A DNA stretch of 64,000 nt from Nibricoccus aquaticus (GCF_002310495.1 NZ_CP023344.1:4543501-4607500), one strand, 5' to 3'. Shown: positions 26,047 through 35,552, counted from the stretch's first letter. Numbers and translations are program-made. Notes: a model not told the origin generated them from the sequence alone.

Positions 26047-27087
26047 TCAGACTAGTTCGGTTTTCTGTGAGCGCTCAGCTCGAGCCATGGCGGCAACGAC
26101 TTCCACGGTGCCCATGATTTCCTCGAACGGCATTTCCAACACGCGACGCTTCGTCACCGCATCGTGGAAGACCGACCACGCGTATTCACCGGATACCTCC
26201 GCCGACTGCCATTCTTGTGAAATCACGTGGTCTTTGCCTCGCACCGCCGTGAGCCGGAGCCGCGAGGTGCGCTCGGCTTCGCCGTAAGCGACGGGAAACA
26301 CGTTGCGGTGAATCGTGCCGCGCTCGTAGTGCAGCGTGAGCGAGTTGGCGTAGTGCTGGCCGTCATCGACGCAGAAGCTCGCGTGAATGCTGCCAAGAGC
26401 GCCGTTTTCGAAGAGGAGACCCAGCTCCGCATTGTCTGCCGTAGGTCGTCCAGTGAAGAGCCGGCTGCTCATCACCTGCACGCTCTGCACACGCCCGAAG
26501 AGCCGCAGCAGATCGCTCAACGAATAAATGCCGATGCGGAACAACGGCGCCGCGGGACACAGCTTTGGATCATCAAACCAGCGTCCGTCGGCTTTCTCAC
26601 GGTAGGAAATCAGCATCTCACCGCGGCAGCTAACCGGACGACCAAGATCGAATTCGCGCTGCCACGCCAGGATCTGACGGACGTATTGCGGCGGCTCGGC
26701 CGGAGGCGAATTGAGGTGAATCACGCGTCCAAGACGCTGCGCTTCCGCCAGGACATCGCGCGCCGCAACCGGATCGAGTTCGAACGGCTTCGTGGTCATC
26801 ACGTCCTTCCCCGCGCGAATAATCCTCAGGAGCAACTCCGACCGACCGACCGGACCGCTGAAAAGTCCGACGACCGGAATAGACTCGTCCCCCAACAAAT
26901 CGTCCAGCGAGACATAACCTTTGATGCCGTACCGGCCGCAGAAATCCTGTAACTTCACAGGATCAGCGTCGCAGGCGGCAGTCACCCGAAACAAATCACA
27001 TGCCGGCCCTTTCATCAGCGCTTGCGCGACCGTGGCTCCAAATCCCAACCCAACAAAACCTATCGCCAAGGGCGGGCACGGACTCAT
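26047..27087 (-). CDS. Gfo/Idh/MocA-family NAD(P)-dependent oxidoreductase
   Basis: The 346-aa protein begins with a Rossmann motif (IGFVGLGFGATVAQ) and has the AACDADPVKLQDFCGRYG segment of the family. The catalytic-lysine motif reads TTKPFE (family EKP). A sugar-binding C-terminal alpha/beta domain contains FRIGIYSLSDLLRLFG. Such enzymes oxidise or reduce hydroxyl groups of sugars, sugar acids or inositols. It forms a two-gene operon with the CE12-like esterase. There is no export signal, so it is cytoplasmic. Substrate not assignable. Confidence 0.85.
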   Translation of the reverse strand: MSPCPPLAIGFVGLGFGATVAQALMKGPACDLFRVTAACDADPVKLQDFCGRYGIKGYVSLDDLLGDESIPVVGLFSGPVGRSELLLRIIRAGKDVMTTKPFELDPVAARDVLAEAQRLGRVIHLNSPPAEPPQYVRQILAWQREFDLGRPVSCRGEMLISYREKADGRWFDDPKLCPAAPLFRIGIYSLSDLLRLFGRVQSVQVMSSRLFTGRPTADNAELGLLFENGALGSIHASFCVDDGQHYANSLTLHYERGTIHRNVFPVAYGEAERTSRLRLTAVRGKDHVISQEWQSAEVSGEYAWSVFHDAVTKRRVLEMPFEEIMGTVEVVAAMARAERSQKTELV

Positions 27088-27423
27088 GTGCGAATTCCCA
27101 AGAATGCCTGGTGTGAGCCAGAGCGATATCGTCTCCCCAACCCAGCACCCGTCGTGACACTCCAGGACAACAGCCTCCCATCACAATTCCGCAACGCCCG
27201 ACTGAATTGGTGTAGATACCCATATCCAGCGTCTATTTTCCGATTGAAGGAGTCGCAGAGCATAAACGCTTTTCGGATTGGAGAATTAAAACAATCATTT
27301 CACTAGGCAAATCGAATATCTCTTTTGGTAAAATAAAAAGGTAATGAATCATCATCGATTGCCTATCAAAGCGGCGGGCATCATAGCCGTAAAAACAGCC
27401 CGTTGTCCGGCAGCTCCATATTT
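27088..27423. other. Divergent intergenic region, no gene
   Basis: About 335 bp separate the starts of the oxidoreductase (minus) and the formylglycine-generating enzyme (plus). The half nearest the plus gene (27280-27350) is AT-rich and probably holds promoters. I found no copy of the IclR-type operator described elsewhere in this window. Confidence 0.5.
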
Positions 27424-28551
27424 ATGTTCTGCTTTCCCAAGACTTTCGTTGTGAGACTGATTTCCCGCGTCTTTCAGACTCTGATATTTTCGCTCTTCCT
27501 GTTTTTTTCCGGATGTTTTCGCGAGCCGACACCAGAGCCCGCACAGGAACGGAGTTCACTTCCGCCCCTCCCACCCGCCGGCATGGCACTCATTCCAAGT
27601 GGCACGTTTTCGATGGGAAGCGACGCTGCCTATTCTTTCATCAACGAAAGACCCTCTCATGAAGTGACAGTCCGCGCGTTTTTCATCGCGATTAACGATG
27701 TAACAAATGCTCAGTTCGCAAAATTTGTAACAGAAACGCACTACGTCACAGTCGCGGAACGCCCGATCAACTGGGAGGAAATGAAAAAACAAGTACCTCC
27801 CGGCACACCGAAGCCGAGAGATGAAGACCTTCAGCCTGGATCTCTGGTGTTCAAAACCACCGAAGGTCCTGTCGATCTGAGCAACATGGCGAATTGGTGG
27901 GTCTGGACGCTCGGCGCTTCCTGGAAGCACCCAGAAGGCCCTGACTCAACTCTGGAAGGCCGGGAAAATCACCCCGTCGTCCACATCGCGTACGAGGATG
28001 CCGTGGCCTATGCCAAGTGGGCCAAAGGGCGCCTGCCGACCGAGGCAGAATGGGAGTTTGCAGCGCGCGGCGGACTCGTCCGTGCGCGTTTCGCGTGGGG
28101 CGATGGCAATCCACATCCCGCGGCCGGCAGGCATCGAGCCAACACGTGGACCGGCAATTTCCCCTGGCGCAACACCACTGATGATGGCTATGCGGGCACC
28201 TCGCCTGCCGGATCATTCCCACCCAACAGTTACGGGCTTTATGACATGGGCGGGAACGTGTGGAACTGGTGTTCCGATATTTATGCCGCGGATACTTATA
28301 CCCAACGCGCCGACCATCCCGAATTTTGCAGCAATCCGTCTGGCCCTTCCGCCAGCGCCGGGCGTCAATGGATTGTCGGCGATCCCTCCCCCGCTGCCGT
28401 GCCGGGGGAACTCAGGCACGTGATCAAAGGCGGATCTTTTCTTTGCGCGCCCTCCTACTGCGAAAGCTATCGCCCGTCCGCCCGGCGCGGCAGTCCACCA
28501 GATACGAGCACCAGTCACATCGGTTTCCGCATCGTCATGGATCTGCCGTAA
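27424..28551 (+). CDS. Lipoprotein formylglycine-generating enzyme (sulfatase-activating)
   Basis: The ATG at 27424 gives 375 aa; a TTG at 27403 is also in frame. A lipobox (LFLFFSGC, about residues 21-28) marks it as a lipoprotein. The FGE-sulfatase domain is complete: GTFSMGSDA, HPVVHIAYEDAVAYAKWAKGRLPTEAEWEFAARGG in two adjoining segments, YDMGGNVWNWCSDIY and GFRIVMD. The catalytic, copper-binding cysteine pair is present in GGSFLCAPSYCESYR as Cys341 and Cys346, the five-residue spacing of true aerobic FGEs, so this is not merely a structural relative. It would convert the Cys (or related) residue of sulfatases to formylglycine. A sulfatase is encoded at the right end of the window. A periplasmic-side lipoprotein location is unusual, since many FGEs act in the cytoplasm. 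Confidence 0.83.
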   Translation: MFCFPKTFVVRLISRVFQTLIFSLFLFFSGCFREPTPEPAQERSSLPPLPPAGMALIPSGTFSMGSDAAYSFINERPSHEVTVRAFFIAINDVTNAQFAKFVTETHYVTVAERPINWEEMKKQVPPGTPKPRDEDLQPGSLVFKTTEGPVDLSNMANWWVWTLGASWKHPEGPDSTLEGRENHPVVHIAYEDAVAYAKWAKGRLPTEAEWEFAARGGLVRARFAWGDGNPHPAAGRHRANTWTGNFPWRNTTDDGYAGTSPAGSFPPNSYGLYDMGGNVWNWCSDIYAADTYTQRADHPEFCSNPSGPSASAGRQWIVGDPSPAAVPGELRHVIKGGSFLCAPSYCESYRPSARRGSPPDTSTSHIGFRIVMDLP

Positions 28552-28579
28552 GTCTCCACCATCCCGCAGCGAGACGGCG

Positions 28580-28969
28580 TCAGCTTTCCTTAACGACTGC
28601 CACGCATTCGATTTCGTAGTGTAGCGCCACCGGAAGACAGTTGGTGATCGTTGTGCGCGCAGGAAACGGCTCCGAGAAATACTCGCGATACAATTCATTG
28701 TACCGGCTGAGATTGGCATCGTCCCGGAGATAATTCCTCGTCTGCACAACGTGCTTCAATCCGCTGCCAGCAGATTCCAGGATTTTGCGGAGGTTCTCAA
28801 GCGAGCGGCGAAACTCCCCCTCGAAAGTATCAGGCACCAGTTTCCCCGTGGCATCGACCGAGGCCTGGCCGGAAACGAAGATCAAATTCCCGACGCGCAC
28901 CGCCGGGCTGAAGGGCAGGTGCGAAACAGGCGTATTCGCGTCTTTTGGATAAGAGATGTCAGTTTTCAT
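28580..28969 (-). CDS. RidA/YjgF-family enamine/imine deaminase
   Basis: The ATG at 28969 gives 129 aa, normal for RidA; a longer start at 29011 lies inside the upstream gene. Family motifs are VGNLIFVSGQAS, RRSLENLRKILESAG, NYLRDDANLSRYNELYREYF, and PARTTITNCLP, in which the Arg normally binds the substrate carboxylate. RidA proteins hydrolyse reactive enamines or imines made by PLP enzymes. It overlaps the MlrC-like gene by 4 nt and is the last gene of the aminotransferase-MlrC-RidA operon, which fits detoxification of intermediates of that aminotransferase. Confidence 0.88.
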   Translation of the reverse strand: MKTDISYPKDANTPVSHLPFSPAVRVGNLIFVSGQASVDATGKLVPDTFEGEFRRSLENLRKILESAGSGLKHVVQTRNYLRDDANLSRYNELYREYFSEPFPARTTITNCLPVALHYEIECVAVVKES

Positions 28970-30495
28970 GTAAATTCGCAGCTGAGAGTTTCGACCGCAT
29001 CGACTGGCCACACCGGCCTCCGAAGCTTTGCCCAGGGCAGCCGGGCCAGATTGCCCGTGCAGGGACCGGGCGTATCCACATAATAGGACGCGCGGGCTAT
29101 CTTGTCGTAAGCCCGCCGGTGGGCGACCGCCGCCTTCACGCCAATCACGGCAAATGCTGCGGGATCGAGTCCCTGGCTTCGAAACTGCCCCAGATCAAAA
29201 GGCGGCGTTTTCCTGCTCGTCAGCAAGATCGTGATCCCTCCGCTGCGAATCACCGCGCACGGTCCCATTTCAAACCGGCTGCCACCCATGGCCACAAGAT
29301 GACTTTGCGGATCTTCCACATCAAAGCGTCCATCGCTGCGCGAAATGAGTGTGGCCTCGAGCAGGACCGGGCCTTCGTCGAGTTTTGATCCACGACCACC
29401 CACGTTTAGCTGGTGCGTGCTGCCAGTGGGCGCATCCGTCAGAGACGCCACCGTCAGCGGGTCGTTGATCGCGAGCAGTCCACCTTCGATGCCCTGCTTG
29501 ATCAACGCGCGCAACACCCCGGTGCCATCGCCCGGCGCGCCACCGCCAATATTGTCGGATGGCTCCACCAACAAAACAGGACCGCCCATTTTCCCAGCGA
29601 TGATCTCACGCGACAACGTTTCCACCACCGCATTCACCGGCGGTAGCACTTGATTTCCTCTTTCACGTAGCGACCACGCGAGTTCGGCCGCCTGCTGAAG
29701 ATATCGCCTGTCGTCGTCCTTATCAGAAATCGAAATAAGGCTGAATGACACACCGGTATCCGGCGTGTCGGAAAACGAAAACCCCGCGGCAACGTTGCAA
29801 ACCCAGATGTCTGGATTCTCCTCCTCCACTTTCCGCGCAAACCGCTTTAGCGAAAGCATCGGATCGTCTGCCGTGCCCGTCGCAGGCGGAGACCACATCA
29901 AATGCGGCCGTCCCCACGACATATGCGGAATCATTTTTTCGCGCAGACTGCGCGCCAAAAGCTGAGTCGCACGCTGCCCCGCCTGCTTTGCATCCGTATG
30001 CGGATTTTCCCGATAGCAAACGAGTCCATTGGCATGACGGCACATCAGCGCCGTCACGTTCGCATGCAGATCCAGCACGCCAAAAACCGGCAGCTTCGCC
30101 GCACCCGGTAATGCACGGATTCGCGCCAGTAATTCGCCCTCGGGATCTGGATGCGTCGGAGTCGCCATCGCTCCGTGCAAAACCAGAAAGATCCCTTCGA
30201 TGCCGTAAATCAGCGCAGGCAGCGCCTGCGTCTCAAACTCGCGCCAAAATTGTTCGAAGGCGTCATCCTGCACCATTCCTCCGGGAAGAGCCCAGGCATC
30301 GATCGTTGGGATGACCTCCAGGCCCAAAGATTTCGCTTCTTCCAAAAAACCATCCGTGACTGACGCGTCGCCGAGCTTCGAGAAAATCGCTTTGCCGCGC
30401 AGGACCTGAAAATCACTCCAACGCGTGCTTCCATCCACGAAACTATGCGTCTCGTGGAAAAGGCCTGCGTACAAAATGCGCGGCTTCATCCTCAA
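28966..30495 (-). CDS. M81-family (MlrC-like) metallopeptidase/amidohydrolase
   Basis: The 509-aa cytoplasmic protein has MlrC features: ILYAGLFHETHSF near the start (metal-binding His and Glu), FLVLHGAMATPTHPDPEGELLARIR, VLDLHANVTALM and the CYRENPHTDAKQAG motif. The second half (LLVEPSDNIGGGAPGDGTGVLRAL) is also characteristic. MlrC opens small peptides in microcystin degradation, but the wider family occurs in many catabolic operons and probably hydrolyses amide-type bonds of other substrates. The start overlaps the upstream aminotransferase stop by 4 nt and the end overlaps ridA by 4 nt. Confidence 0.87.
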   Translation of the reverse strand: MRMKPRILYAGLFHETHSFVDGSTRWSDFQVLRGKAIFSKLGDASVTDGFLEEAKSLGLEVIPTIDAWALPGGMVQDDAFEQFWREFETQALPALIYGIEGIFLVLHGAMATPTHPDPEGELLARIRALPGAAKLPVFGVLDLHANVTALMCRHANGLVCYRENPHTDAKQAGQRATQLLARSLREKMIPHMSWGRPHLMWSPPATGTADDPMLSLKRFARKVEEENPDIWVCNVAAGFSFSDTPDTGVSFSLISISDKDDDRRYLQQAAELAWSLRERGNQVLPPVNAVVETLSREIIAGKMGGPVLLVEPSDNIGGGAPGDGTGVLRALIKQGIEGGLLAINDPLTVASLTDAPTGSTHQLNVGGRGSKLDEGPVLLEATLISRSDGRFDVEDPQSHLVAMGGSRFEMGPCAVIRSGGITILLTSRKTPPFDLGQFRSQGLDPAAFAVIGVKAAVAHRRAYDKIARASYYVDTPGPCTGNLARLPWAKLRRPVWPVDAVETLSCEFT

Positions 30496-31856
30496 CGTGC
30501 CAGTGCCGCCGCAGCAACCGGCCCCTGCCAGGCGGCCGCATGACGGCGAAACGCCAGGGCTGCGCGCCGCAGCGTCTCGTCAATATCCGCCTCGTTGTGC
30601 GCAAGGCTGATCGACCACAAACCGCGCTCGATCGCACGAACGCCTTCTTCGAGCAGACAGCGCCGCAGATTGGCCCAGCGGGGCGCATCGTGACGCCGCA
30701 CATAATCGCGATAATTGAGCACAGTGCCTTCCGGGGCGTCGGGCTTTAGCATGACAGTGTGGAAAATCAGTCCCGGGCCTTGCGGACGCAAGGGCACACC
30801 GTGCTCCTGCGCGAGATCCAGCAACCCCTTCATCAAACGATTCCCCAGCTTCTGAATATTCGCCGGATGCGTGGGACCGAGCTTCAGCACCTGATCGAGG
30901 CTCCACTTGCTCGCGACGAGGCACAGTGGGTTCGCGTTCAACGTTCCCGCATGCACAACTTCGCCAGAAATAATCGGCGCCATCGCCGCCTTGGTGCCAG
31001 CGAGCGCGGCAAACGGCGTACCGCCGCCCAATGCCTTGCCCAAAATAGTGAGATCGGGCTTGTATCCGTAATAACCTTGCGCACCGGCGGCGCCAAAACG
31101 AAGTCCCGTAATCGTCTCGTCCGAGATCATCAACATGCCATCTCGATCGCAGAGCTCGCGAATAGTCGACATGAGTTGCGCCACTGGCTCGATGCAGCTC
31201 GTGTTGCACAGCACCGGTTCAAAAATAATTGCGGCGATCTTGCCGCGAAACTGATCCACGCGGCGCCGCAGATGCTCGGGATCGTTCCACTGCGCCACCA
31301 CGATTTTATCCATCACCTCCGGAATGACTCCCTTGCTTGGATGAATGCTGGCAGGACTCTCCTCTTCGCCCCAGTTGCCCGCCGGATTGGCGAAACCCGT
31401 CAGCCCCTCATCGCTCCAGCCGTGATAATGACCTTCGAAACGCAGGATCAAAGGCCGCTTGGTGAGCGCACGAGCCAGACGAAAAGCCGACAGCACGACT
31501 TCGGTGGCCGAGTTGTTGAATCGCACGAGTTCCGCAGACGGAATCATCTGTTGGATACGTTCAGCCACCTCGATTTCGAGTTCGCATTGCGCAGCCCAGT
31601 GCAGCCCCAGGCGGGCCTGTACCGCCAGGGCATCGGCCATCTCCGCCGGCGCGTGGCCGTAGAGCAGCGCGCCCTGCCCCAGTTGAAAATCAAGATAGTG
31701 ATTGCCGTCGGCATCCCAGAGATTCGCGCCACTGCCATGGGAAAAATAGACCGGCACCGGAACCTCCAGCTTGCGGATGCCGCTGTTGACGCCACCAGCA
31801 ATGCTTTTTTGCGCACGCTGAAACAACTCTTGAGAACGGGAAAATGTATAAGACAT
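30492..31856 (-). CDS. Class-III PLP aminotransferase, glutamate-1-semialdehyde aminomutase-like
   Basis: The start at 31856 (MSYTFSRSQELFQRAQ) gives 454 aa; a start four codons earlier is possible. HemL-like motifs: SIAGGVNSGIRK, DADGNHYLDFQLGQG, VRFNNSATEVVLSAFRLAR, FEGHYHGWSDEG, IFEPVLCN, MLMISDETITGLRFG, and the PLP lysine at about 274 in ILGKALGGGTPFAAL. The tetrapyrrole enzyme itself would not be expected in a catabolic operon. This paralogue more likely transaminates another amino acid or semialdehyde. It is the first gene of the minus arm and lies directly downstream of the tandem IclR-type operator. Confidence 0.85.
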   Translation of the reverse strand: MSYTFSRSQELFQRAQKSIAGGVNSGIRKLEVPVPVYFSHGSGANLWDADGNHYLDFQLGQGALLYGHAPAEMADALAVQARLGLHWAAQCELEIEVAERIQQMIPSAELVRFNNSATEVVLSAFRLARALTKRPLILRFEGHYHGWSDEGLTGFANPAGNWGEEESPASIHPSKGVIPEVMDKIVVAQWNDPEHLRRRVDQFRGKIAAIIFEPVLCNTSCIEPVAQLMSTIRELCDRDGMLMISDETITGLRFGAAGAQGYYGYKPDLTILGKALGGGTPFAALAGTKAAMAPIISGEVVHAGTLNANPLCLVASKWSLDQVLKLGPTHPANIQKLGNRLMKGLLDLAQEHGVPLRPQGPGLIFHTVMLKPDAPEGTVLNYRDYVRRHDAPRWANLRRCLLEEGVRAIERGLWSISLAHNEADIDETLRRAALAFRRHAAAWQGPVAAAALAR

Positions 31857-31925
31857 GGAAGGAAGCACGGCGAAATTCAGCTGACTTTTTCGGAACGGGT
31901 TTGGGAATTCGGCCGCCGCACATTT

Positions 31926-31964
31926 GTTTCACAATGTGAACTTACTATTTCGTCAAACAAAATA
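31926..31964 (-). promoter_or_regulatory. Tandem IclR-type operator in the divergon promoter
   Basis: Two palindromes are centred 21 bp apart. GTTTCACAATGTGAAC (31926-31941) contains a perfect TTCACA-A-TGTGAA. ATTTCGTCAAACAAAAT (31947-31963) follows. Read on the minus strand, the second gives ATTTTGTTTGACGAAAT, in which TTGACG could serve as a -35 for the aminotransferase operon, so binding would block it. The same arrangement recurs at 52173-52211 and, weaker, at 38377-38414. Confidence 0.75.
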
Positions 31965-32056
31965 CTTGAAGGCTTATAAATTTCTCCCGAACGTCACTAC
32001 AACAGAGCAAATCCCCGGGTATTTCGTCTCTCTTTTAGACCCGGACCGCAAAAACC

Positions 32057-33031
32057 ATGCTTATCGACTGTCACAATCACCTCGGGACAGATCTATTTTT
32101 CTACCTGAACGGTTTCTACCCCTACGCGCAGGACCTGAACGCGCTTGCGACCGAAGGTGGACGCCACGGCATCGACCGTTGGGTGGTCTTCCCGATGGTG
32201 TCCAACGCATGGTTCGACGTAGCCGCAATGCGCACCGGCCAGTTGAAACCGGGCGGGCCGGAAGCCGTTCCTTACGCTTTCGAAAACGAGCGGATGCTTC
32301 GCGAGATCTACGAGCAGTTCCCGGATCTCGGTCGGCGGACGATTCCTTTCGTCATCCTGGATCCGATGCGTGAAGCCGCCGCTCAAGTGAAGCAGCTGCG
32401 CGCGCTGCATCGGCAGTTCCCCTTCTACGGCCTGAAGATTCAGGCGACCATGATTCAAGCCGATGCCGGCGCGCTGCTGACCACCGGGCGTTGCTTCCTG
32501 GAACTCGCCGAGGAGCTCAACCTCCCCTTTCTCATTCACTCGAGCGTAGTGGCGAACGATCCGTGGTCGGAAGCCGGGCTCTTGTTGCGCATCGCCGAAG
32601 CGGCTCCGCAGGTCCGGTTCTGCCTCGCGCATTCCTGCCGCTTCGACCGCGTGTATCTTGACCGGATCGCCGAGCTGCCAAACACGTGGTTCGATTGCTC
32701 CGCGCACATTATCCACTGCAAAGGGACCGCTGCTGAAATGGGCTTCACTGCGGCACCGGCGCGAAGATTCGCCGCCGACTACCGCGATCCCGCCGCCGTG
32801 CTTAGAGCGCTCGCCGAAACCTATCCCACGAAAATGCTCTGGGGCTCGGACACGCCTTTCGAAAGTTTTGTCGGTCAGGGCGAGTCCGGCCTCGTCTCGC
32901 TTCGCGCCACCTACGAGGAGGAAATCGCCTGCGTGAAAGCCCTGCCGGGAAAACTGCGCGACGCCGTCGGCTGCAACAACCTCCTCTCCCTGCTTCAACT
33001 CAAAGATGAAAACATTCTCACTCGCGGGTAA
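32057..33031 (+). CDS. Amidohydrolase-2-type metal-dependent hydrolase
   Basis: The 324-aa TIM-barrel protein starts [10 protein letters not shown] (HxH metal site) and continues with [17 protein letters not shown] (metal His), [12 protein letters not shown] (His) and [10 protein letters not shown] (catalytic Asp). This is the amidohydrolase-2 / ACMSD-like family of decarboxylases and lactone or amide hydrolases. It is the first gene of the plus arm of the divergon, and the SDR gene overlaps it by 26 nt. It is cytoplasmic. The substrate could be a lactone or a carboxylic acid intermediate of the same pathway. Confidence 0.83.
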   Translation: MLIDCHNHLGTDLFFYLNGFYPYAQDLNALATEGGRHGIDRWVVFPMVSNAWFDVAAMRTGQLKPGGPEAVPYAFENERMLREIYEQFPDLGRRTIPFVILDPMREAAAQVKQLRALHRQFPFYGLKIQATMIQADAGALLTTGRCFLELAEELNLPFLIHSSVVANDPWSEAGLLLRIAEAAPQVRFCLAHSCRFDRVYLDRIAELPNTWFDCSAHIIHCKGTAAEMGFTAAPARRFAADYRDPAAVLRALAETYPTKMLWGSDTPFESFVGQGESGLVSLRATYEEEIACVKALPGKLRDAVGCNNLLSLLQLKDENILTRG

Positions 33032-33761
33032 CGCCGCCCTCGTCACGGGCTCGTCCAAGGGCATCGGTTACGCGATCGCCAACGGACTCGCCGAGTCGGG
33101 CGCGCAGGTCGTTTACCACGGTAGCACCACCCAGCCGCGCCAACTGCCCGCGGGGGCCGCGTTCGTGCAAGCCGATCTTCAGCAACCGGACGCTGCTGAA
33201 AAACTCATTGCGACCGCCGTCGAGCAAAAGCCCGGTCTCGATCTGCTCGTGTGCAACGCAGGCAGCTTCTTCGATGTACCGTTTCTCCAGATGAGCGTGG
33301 CCGATTGGGAGCGAACGATGAACCTGAACGTGCGCGCCGCATACTTCCTCGTACAAAGCTTCGCCCGTGCCCTGCTCGCGCGCAACCGGCCGGGCTCGGT
33401 GGTCATCGTTTCGTCAACGAATGGCTTCCAGTCCGAAGAGGACTCCACCGCTTACGACACGTCAAAAGGCGCGCTGGTCATGATGACGCGCTCGCTCGCC
33501 CAGGCACTCGCGCCGCAGCGCATCCGCGTGAACGGGCTCGCTCCCGGTCTCATTCGCACACCGCTCACCGCTCCGTGGATCGACCAGCAGCACGACAAGC
33601 GAAAGCACTACGAAAAAAAAATCCTGCTGGAACGCATCGGCGAGCCGGAAGATTGCGCCGGTGCCGCGGCCTTTCTTCTGTCGCCCGCTGCTAACTACAT
33701 TACCGGTCAGGTCATCGTCGTGGATGGCGGCCTGACGGTCGGTCAGATCGGCCGGATGTGA
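33006..33761 (+). CDS. Short-chain dehydrogenase/reductase (FabG-like)
   Basis: The 251-aa classical SDR has cofactor loop TGSSKGIG (14-21), NAG (84-86), catalytic Ser137, Tyr150 and Lys154 in the YDTSK motif, and the [16 protein letters not shown] and [13 protein letters not shown] signatures. The start lies inside the last codons of the amidohydrolase gene, so the genes are probably coupled. It would oxidise or reduce a hydroxyl group of a pathway intermediate with NAD(P)H. Followed after 10 nt by the aldolase-like gene. Confidence 0.88.
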   Translation: MKTFSLAGNAALVTGSSKGIGYAIANGLAESGAQVVYHGSTTQPRQLPAGAAFVQADLQQPDAAEKLIATAVEQKPGLDLLVCNAGSFFDVPFLQMSVADWERTMNLNVRAAYFLVQSFARALLARNRPGSVVIVSSTNGFQSEEDSTAYDTSKGALVMMTRSLAQALAPQRIRVNGLAPGLIRTPLTAPWIDQQHDKRKHYEKKILLERIGEPEDCAGAAAFLLSPAANYITGQVIVVDGGLTVGQIGRM

Positions 33762-33771
33762 TGCTTTCGCC

Positions 33772-34860
33772 ATGAATTCGGTCGACGATCTTCCCACGCC
33801 GGCGCTGCTTGTGAACCAGTCCCGGCTGGTGAAAAACATCCGCGCGATGCAGTCCGTGTGTGATGCTCATGGCGTTGAACTTCGTCCGCACATCAAGACG
33901 CACAAGTCCGCCGAGATCGCGCATCTTCAACTGGCCAATGGTGCACGCGGTCTGACCTGCGCCAAATTAAGCGAAGCGGAGGCGATACTTCCGTCGGGTG
34001 TGCGCAGCCTTTTTATCGCTCATTCGCTCGTCGATCTGCGTCTGACCTCCCGCCTGAACGCGCTCGCGGAAAAACTGGAAGACTTGCGCCTGGCCGTGAC
34101 CAGCGAGGCGCACCTGGAGGCTTTCGAACGTCTCGCCGCGAAGCTCTCGGGAAAAGTCCAGGTGATGCTGGCGCTCGACACCGGACTGGGCCGCGAAGGC
34201 GCGCGCGATCAATCGTCCGCACAAGCTCTCGCCGCAAAAATTTCCCGGTATCGTCACCTGCAACTTCGGGGCTTCTACACCCACGAAGGTCATTTCTACG
34301 GCCACCCGCTCGCCGATCAGACCGCGCGGCTGAATCAATTTATCGAAAGACTCCTCCAAATCCGGGACGCGATTGATCCTTCGTTGCCTCTGTGGCCCGG
34401 CTGCAGTGTCACCGCGAAATCAATCGCGGCCGCTACCAGCGGAAAAATCCAGTCTGTGCGTCCGGGCGCATATGTTTTCGGCGATCTCGCGCTCACGGAA
34501 GTCACCGGGGTGATGCAGTCCGATGAGGTGGCGCTTCATGTGCTCGCGAGCGTCGTGGACAAACCAGCGCCGGGACTCGCGCTGATCGACGCCGGCTCAA
34601 AAACATTCTCCTCGGATCGCACGCCCGCAGGGATTTTTGCCAGGGCCGCAGATGGACGCGATCTCACCGTCGTTCGCGTAAACGAGGAGCATGGCTACGT
34701 CACCGGTCAGTCCGTGGATCAACTCAAGATCGGCGAGCGAGTCGCTTTCACTCCCGCCCACGTCTGCACGGTCGTGAATCTTGCGAGCAAGTTGGTCGTG
34801 ACCGAAGGCGGCGAGATTCACGCGATCTGGCCGGTCGATGCCCGCGGTTGCTCTCAATGA
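33772..34860 (+). CDS. D-threonine aldolase / D-serine dehydratase-like PLP enzyme
   Basis: The 362-aa alanine-racemase-fold protein has the PLP-lysine segment RPHIKTHKSAEIAHLQLANGARGLTCAKLSEAEAIL (in two adjoining blocks), LALDTGLGREG, LRGFYTHEGH, the barrel strand SVRPGAYVFGD and a C-terminal HVCTVVNLA with the metal-binding His-x-Cys of the DSD1 type. These enzymes split D-3-hydroxy amino acids into glycine plus aldehyde, or dehydrate D-serine. Placed next to glcD/glcF and an IclR gene, it resembles the beta-hydroxyaspartate aldolase (BhcC) subgroup in context, but the other bhc genes are absent. Confidence 0.82.
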   Translation: MNSVDDLPTPALLVNQSRLVKNIRAMQSVCDAHGVELRPHIKTHKSAEIAHLQLANGARGLTCAKLSEAEAILPSGVRSLFIAHSLVDLRLTSRLNALAEKLEDLRLAVTSEAHLEAFERLAAKLSGKVQVMLALDTGLGREGARDQSSAQALAAKISRYRHLQLRGFYTHEGHFYGHPLADQTARLNQFIERLLQIRDAIDPSLPLWPGCSVTAKSIAAATSGKIQSVRPGAYVFGDLALTEVTGVMQSDEVALHVLASVVDKPAPGLALIDAGSKTFSSDRTPAGIFARAADGRDLTVVRVNEEHGYVTGQSVDQLKIGERVAFTPAHVCTVVNLASKLVVTEGGEIHAIWPVDARGCSQ

Positions 34861-35552
34861 ATAAAACCGCCGCTGCCGCACCGGCGCTCTGGCCGGTGCC
34901 TTATTGCCACGATCTCATCACGCCTCTTCCGTTTGCCATCGAGGCGCGGGATGACAGCTGGCGGCCACTCCATCAGGCCTGGAGAACGGAGCCCGAAACT
35001 GGATTTCAGCCCGGCTGGGCGCGCGTCCTCTGGCAGTCTCGTCATCTCGTCTTTGAGGCTCTGTTCGCCGGCAAATCGCTCAGGAACTCCGCGCGTAAGT
35101 TCAATGAGCGCACGTGGGAATCAGGCGACGTCTGCGAAGTATTTCTCGAAGACACCACCGCCCCTCATTACATCGAGATTCACGTCACGCCGGAAAACCA
35201 ACGCCTGCAACTGCGCTTCCCGCATGACGGACTCGAAGCCGTTCGCAGCGGGCGCGCGCAGCTGGAGGAATTCATGATCCACGACGCCGACTGGGTGCAG
35301 ACAGAAACGGTTTTAACGAAAGACCACCTGAGTGTGCGTGTAATTATCCCGTCCAGCATTCTTGGTGGCGATCAACCGATCCTAAATTGCACTCGAAATT
35401 TCCGCGCCGCCGTTTGCCGATACGACTATCGCGCGCGCAGCGATAATCCCATTCTTTCGTCTACTGCGCCGCTCAACGGCCCCCTATTTCACCAACGTGA
35501 TGCCTGGGCACCGCTCAAGTTGGGCCCCAAAAATTCCGGGGATGCTTTGTGA
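34857..35552 (+). CDS. CBM9-like domain protein without signal peptide
   Basis: The ATG at 34857 overlaps the preceding stop (ATGA) and gives 231 aa. The body resembles family-9 carbohydrate-binding or cellobiose-dehydrogenase-cytochrome-like sandwiches: LPFAIEARDDSWRPLHQAW, RHLVFEALF, ESGDVCEVFLED, HYIEIHVTPENQRLQLRF. No export signal is visible, unusual for a carbohydrate-binding module and placing it in the cytoplasm with the operon's enzymes. The next gene (GTG start) overlaps it by 4 nt. It may be a small-molecule sensor or an uncharacterised enzyme. Confidence 0.6.
   Translation: MNKTAAAAPALWPVPYCHDLITPLPFAIEARDDSWRPLHQAWRTEPETGFQPGWARVLWQSRHLVFEALFAGKSLRNSARKFNERTWESGDVCEVFLEDTTAPHYIEIHVTPENQRLQLRFPHDGLEAVRSGRAQLEEFMIHDADWVQTETVLTKDHLSVRVIIPSSILGGDQPILNCTRNFRAAVCRYDYRARSDNPILSSTAPLNGPLFHQRDAWAPLKLGPKNSGDAL

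Noticed and set aside
30492-31856. True hemL (tetrapyrrole synthesis)
   Set aside because: Motifs are HemL-like, but the operon partners (MlrC, RidA) and the shared IclR-type operator indicate a catabolic paralogue, so the symbol was left blank.
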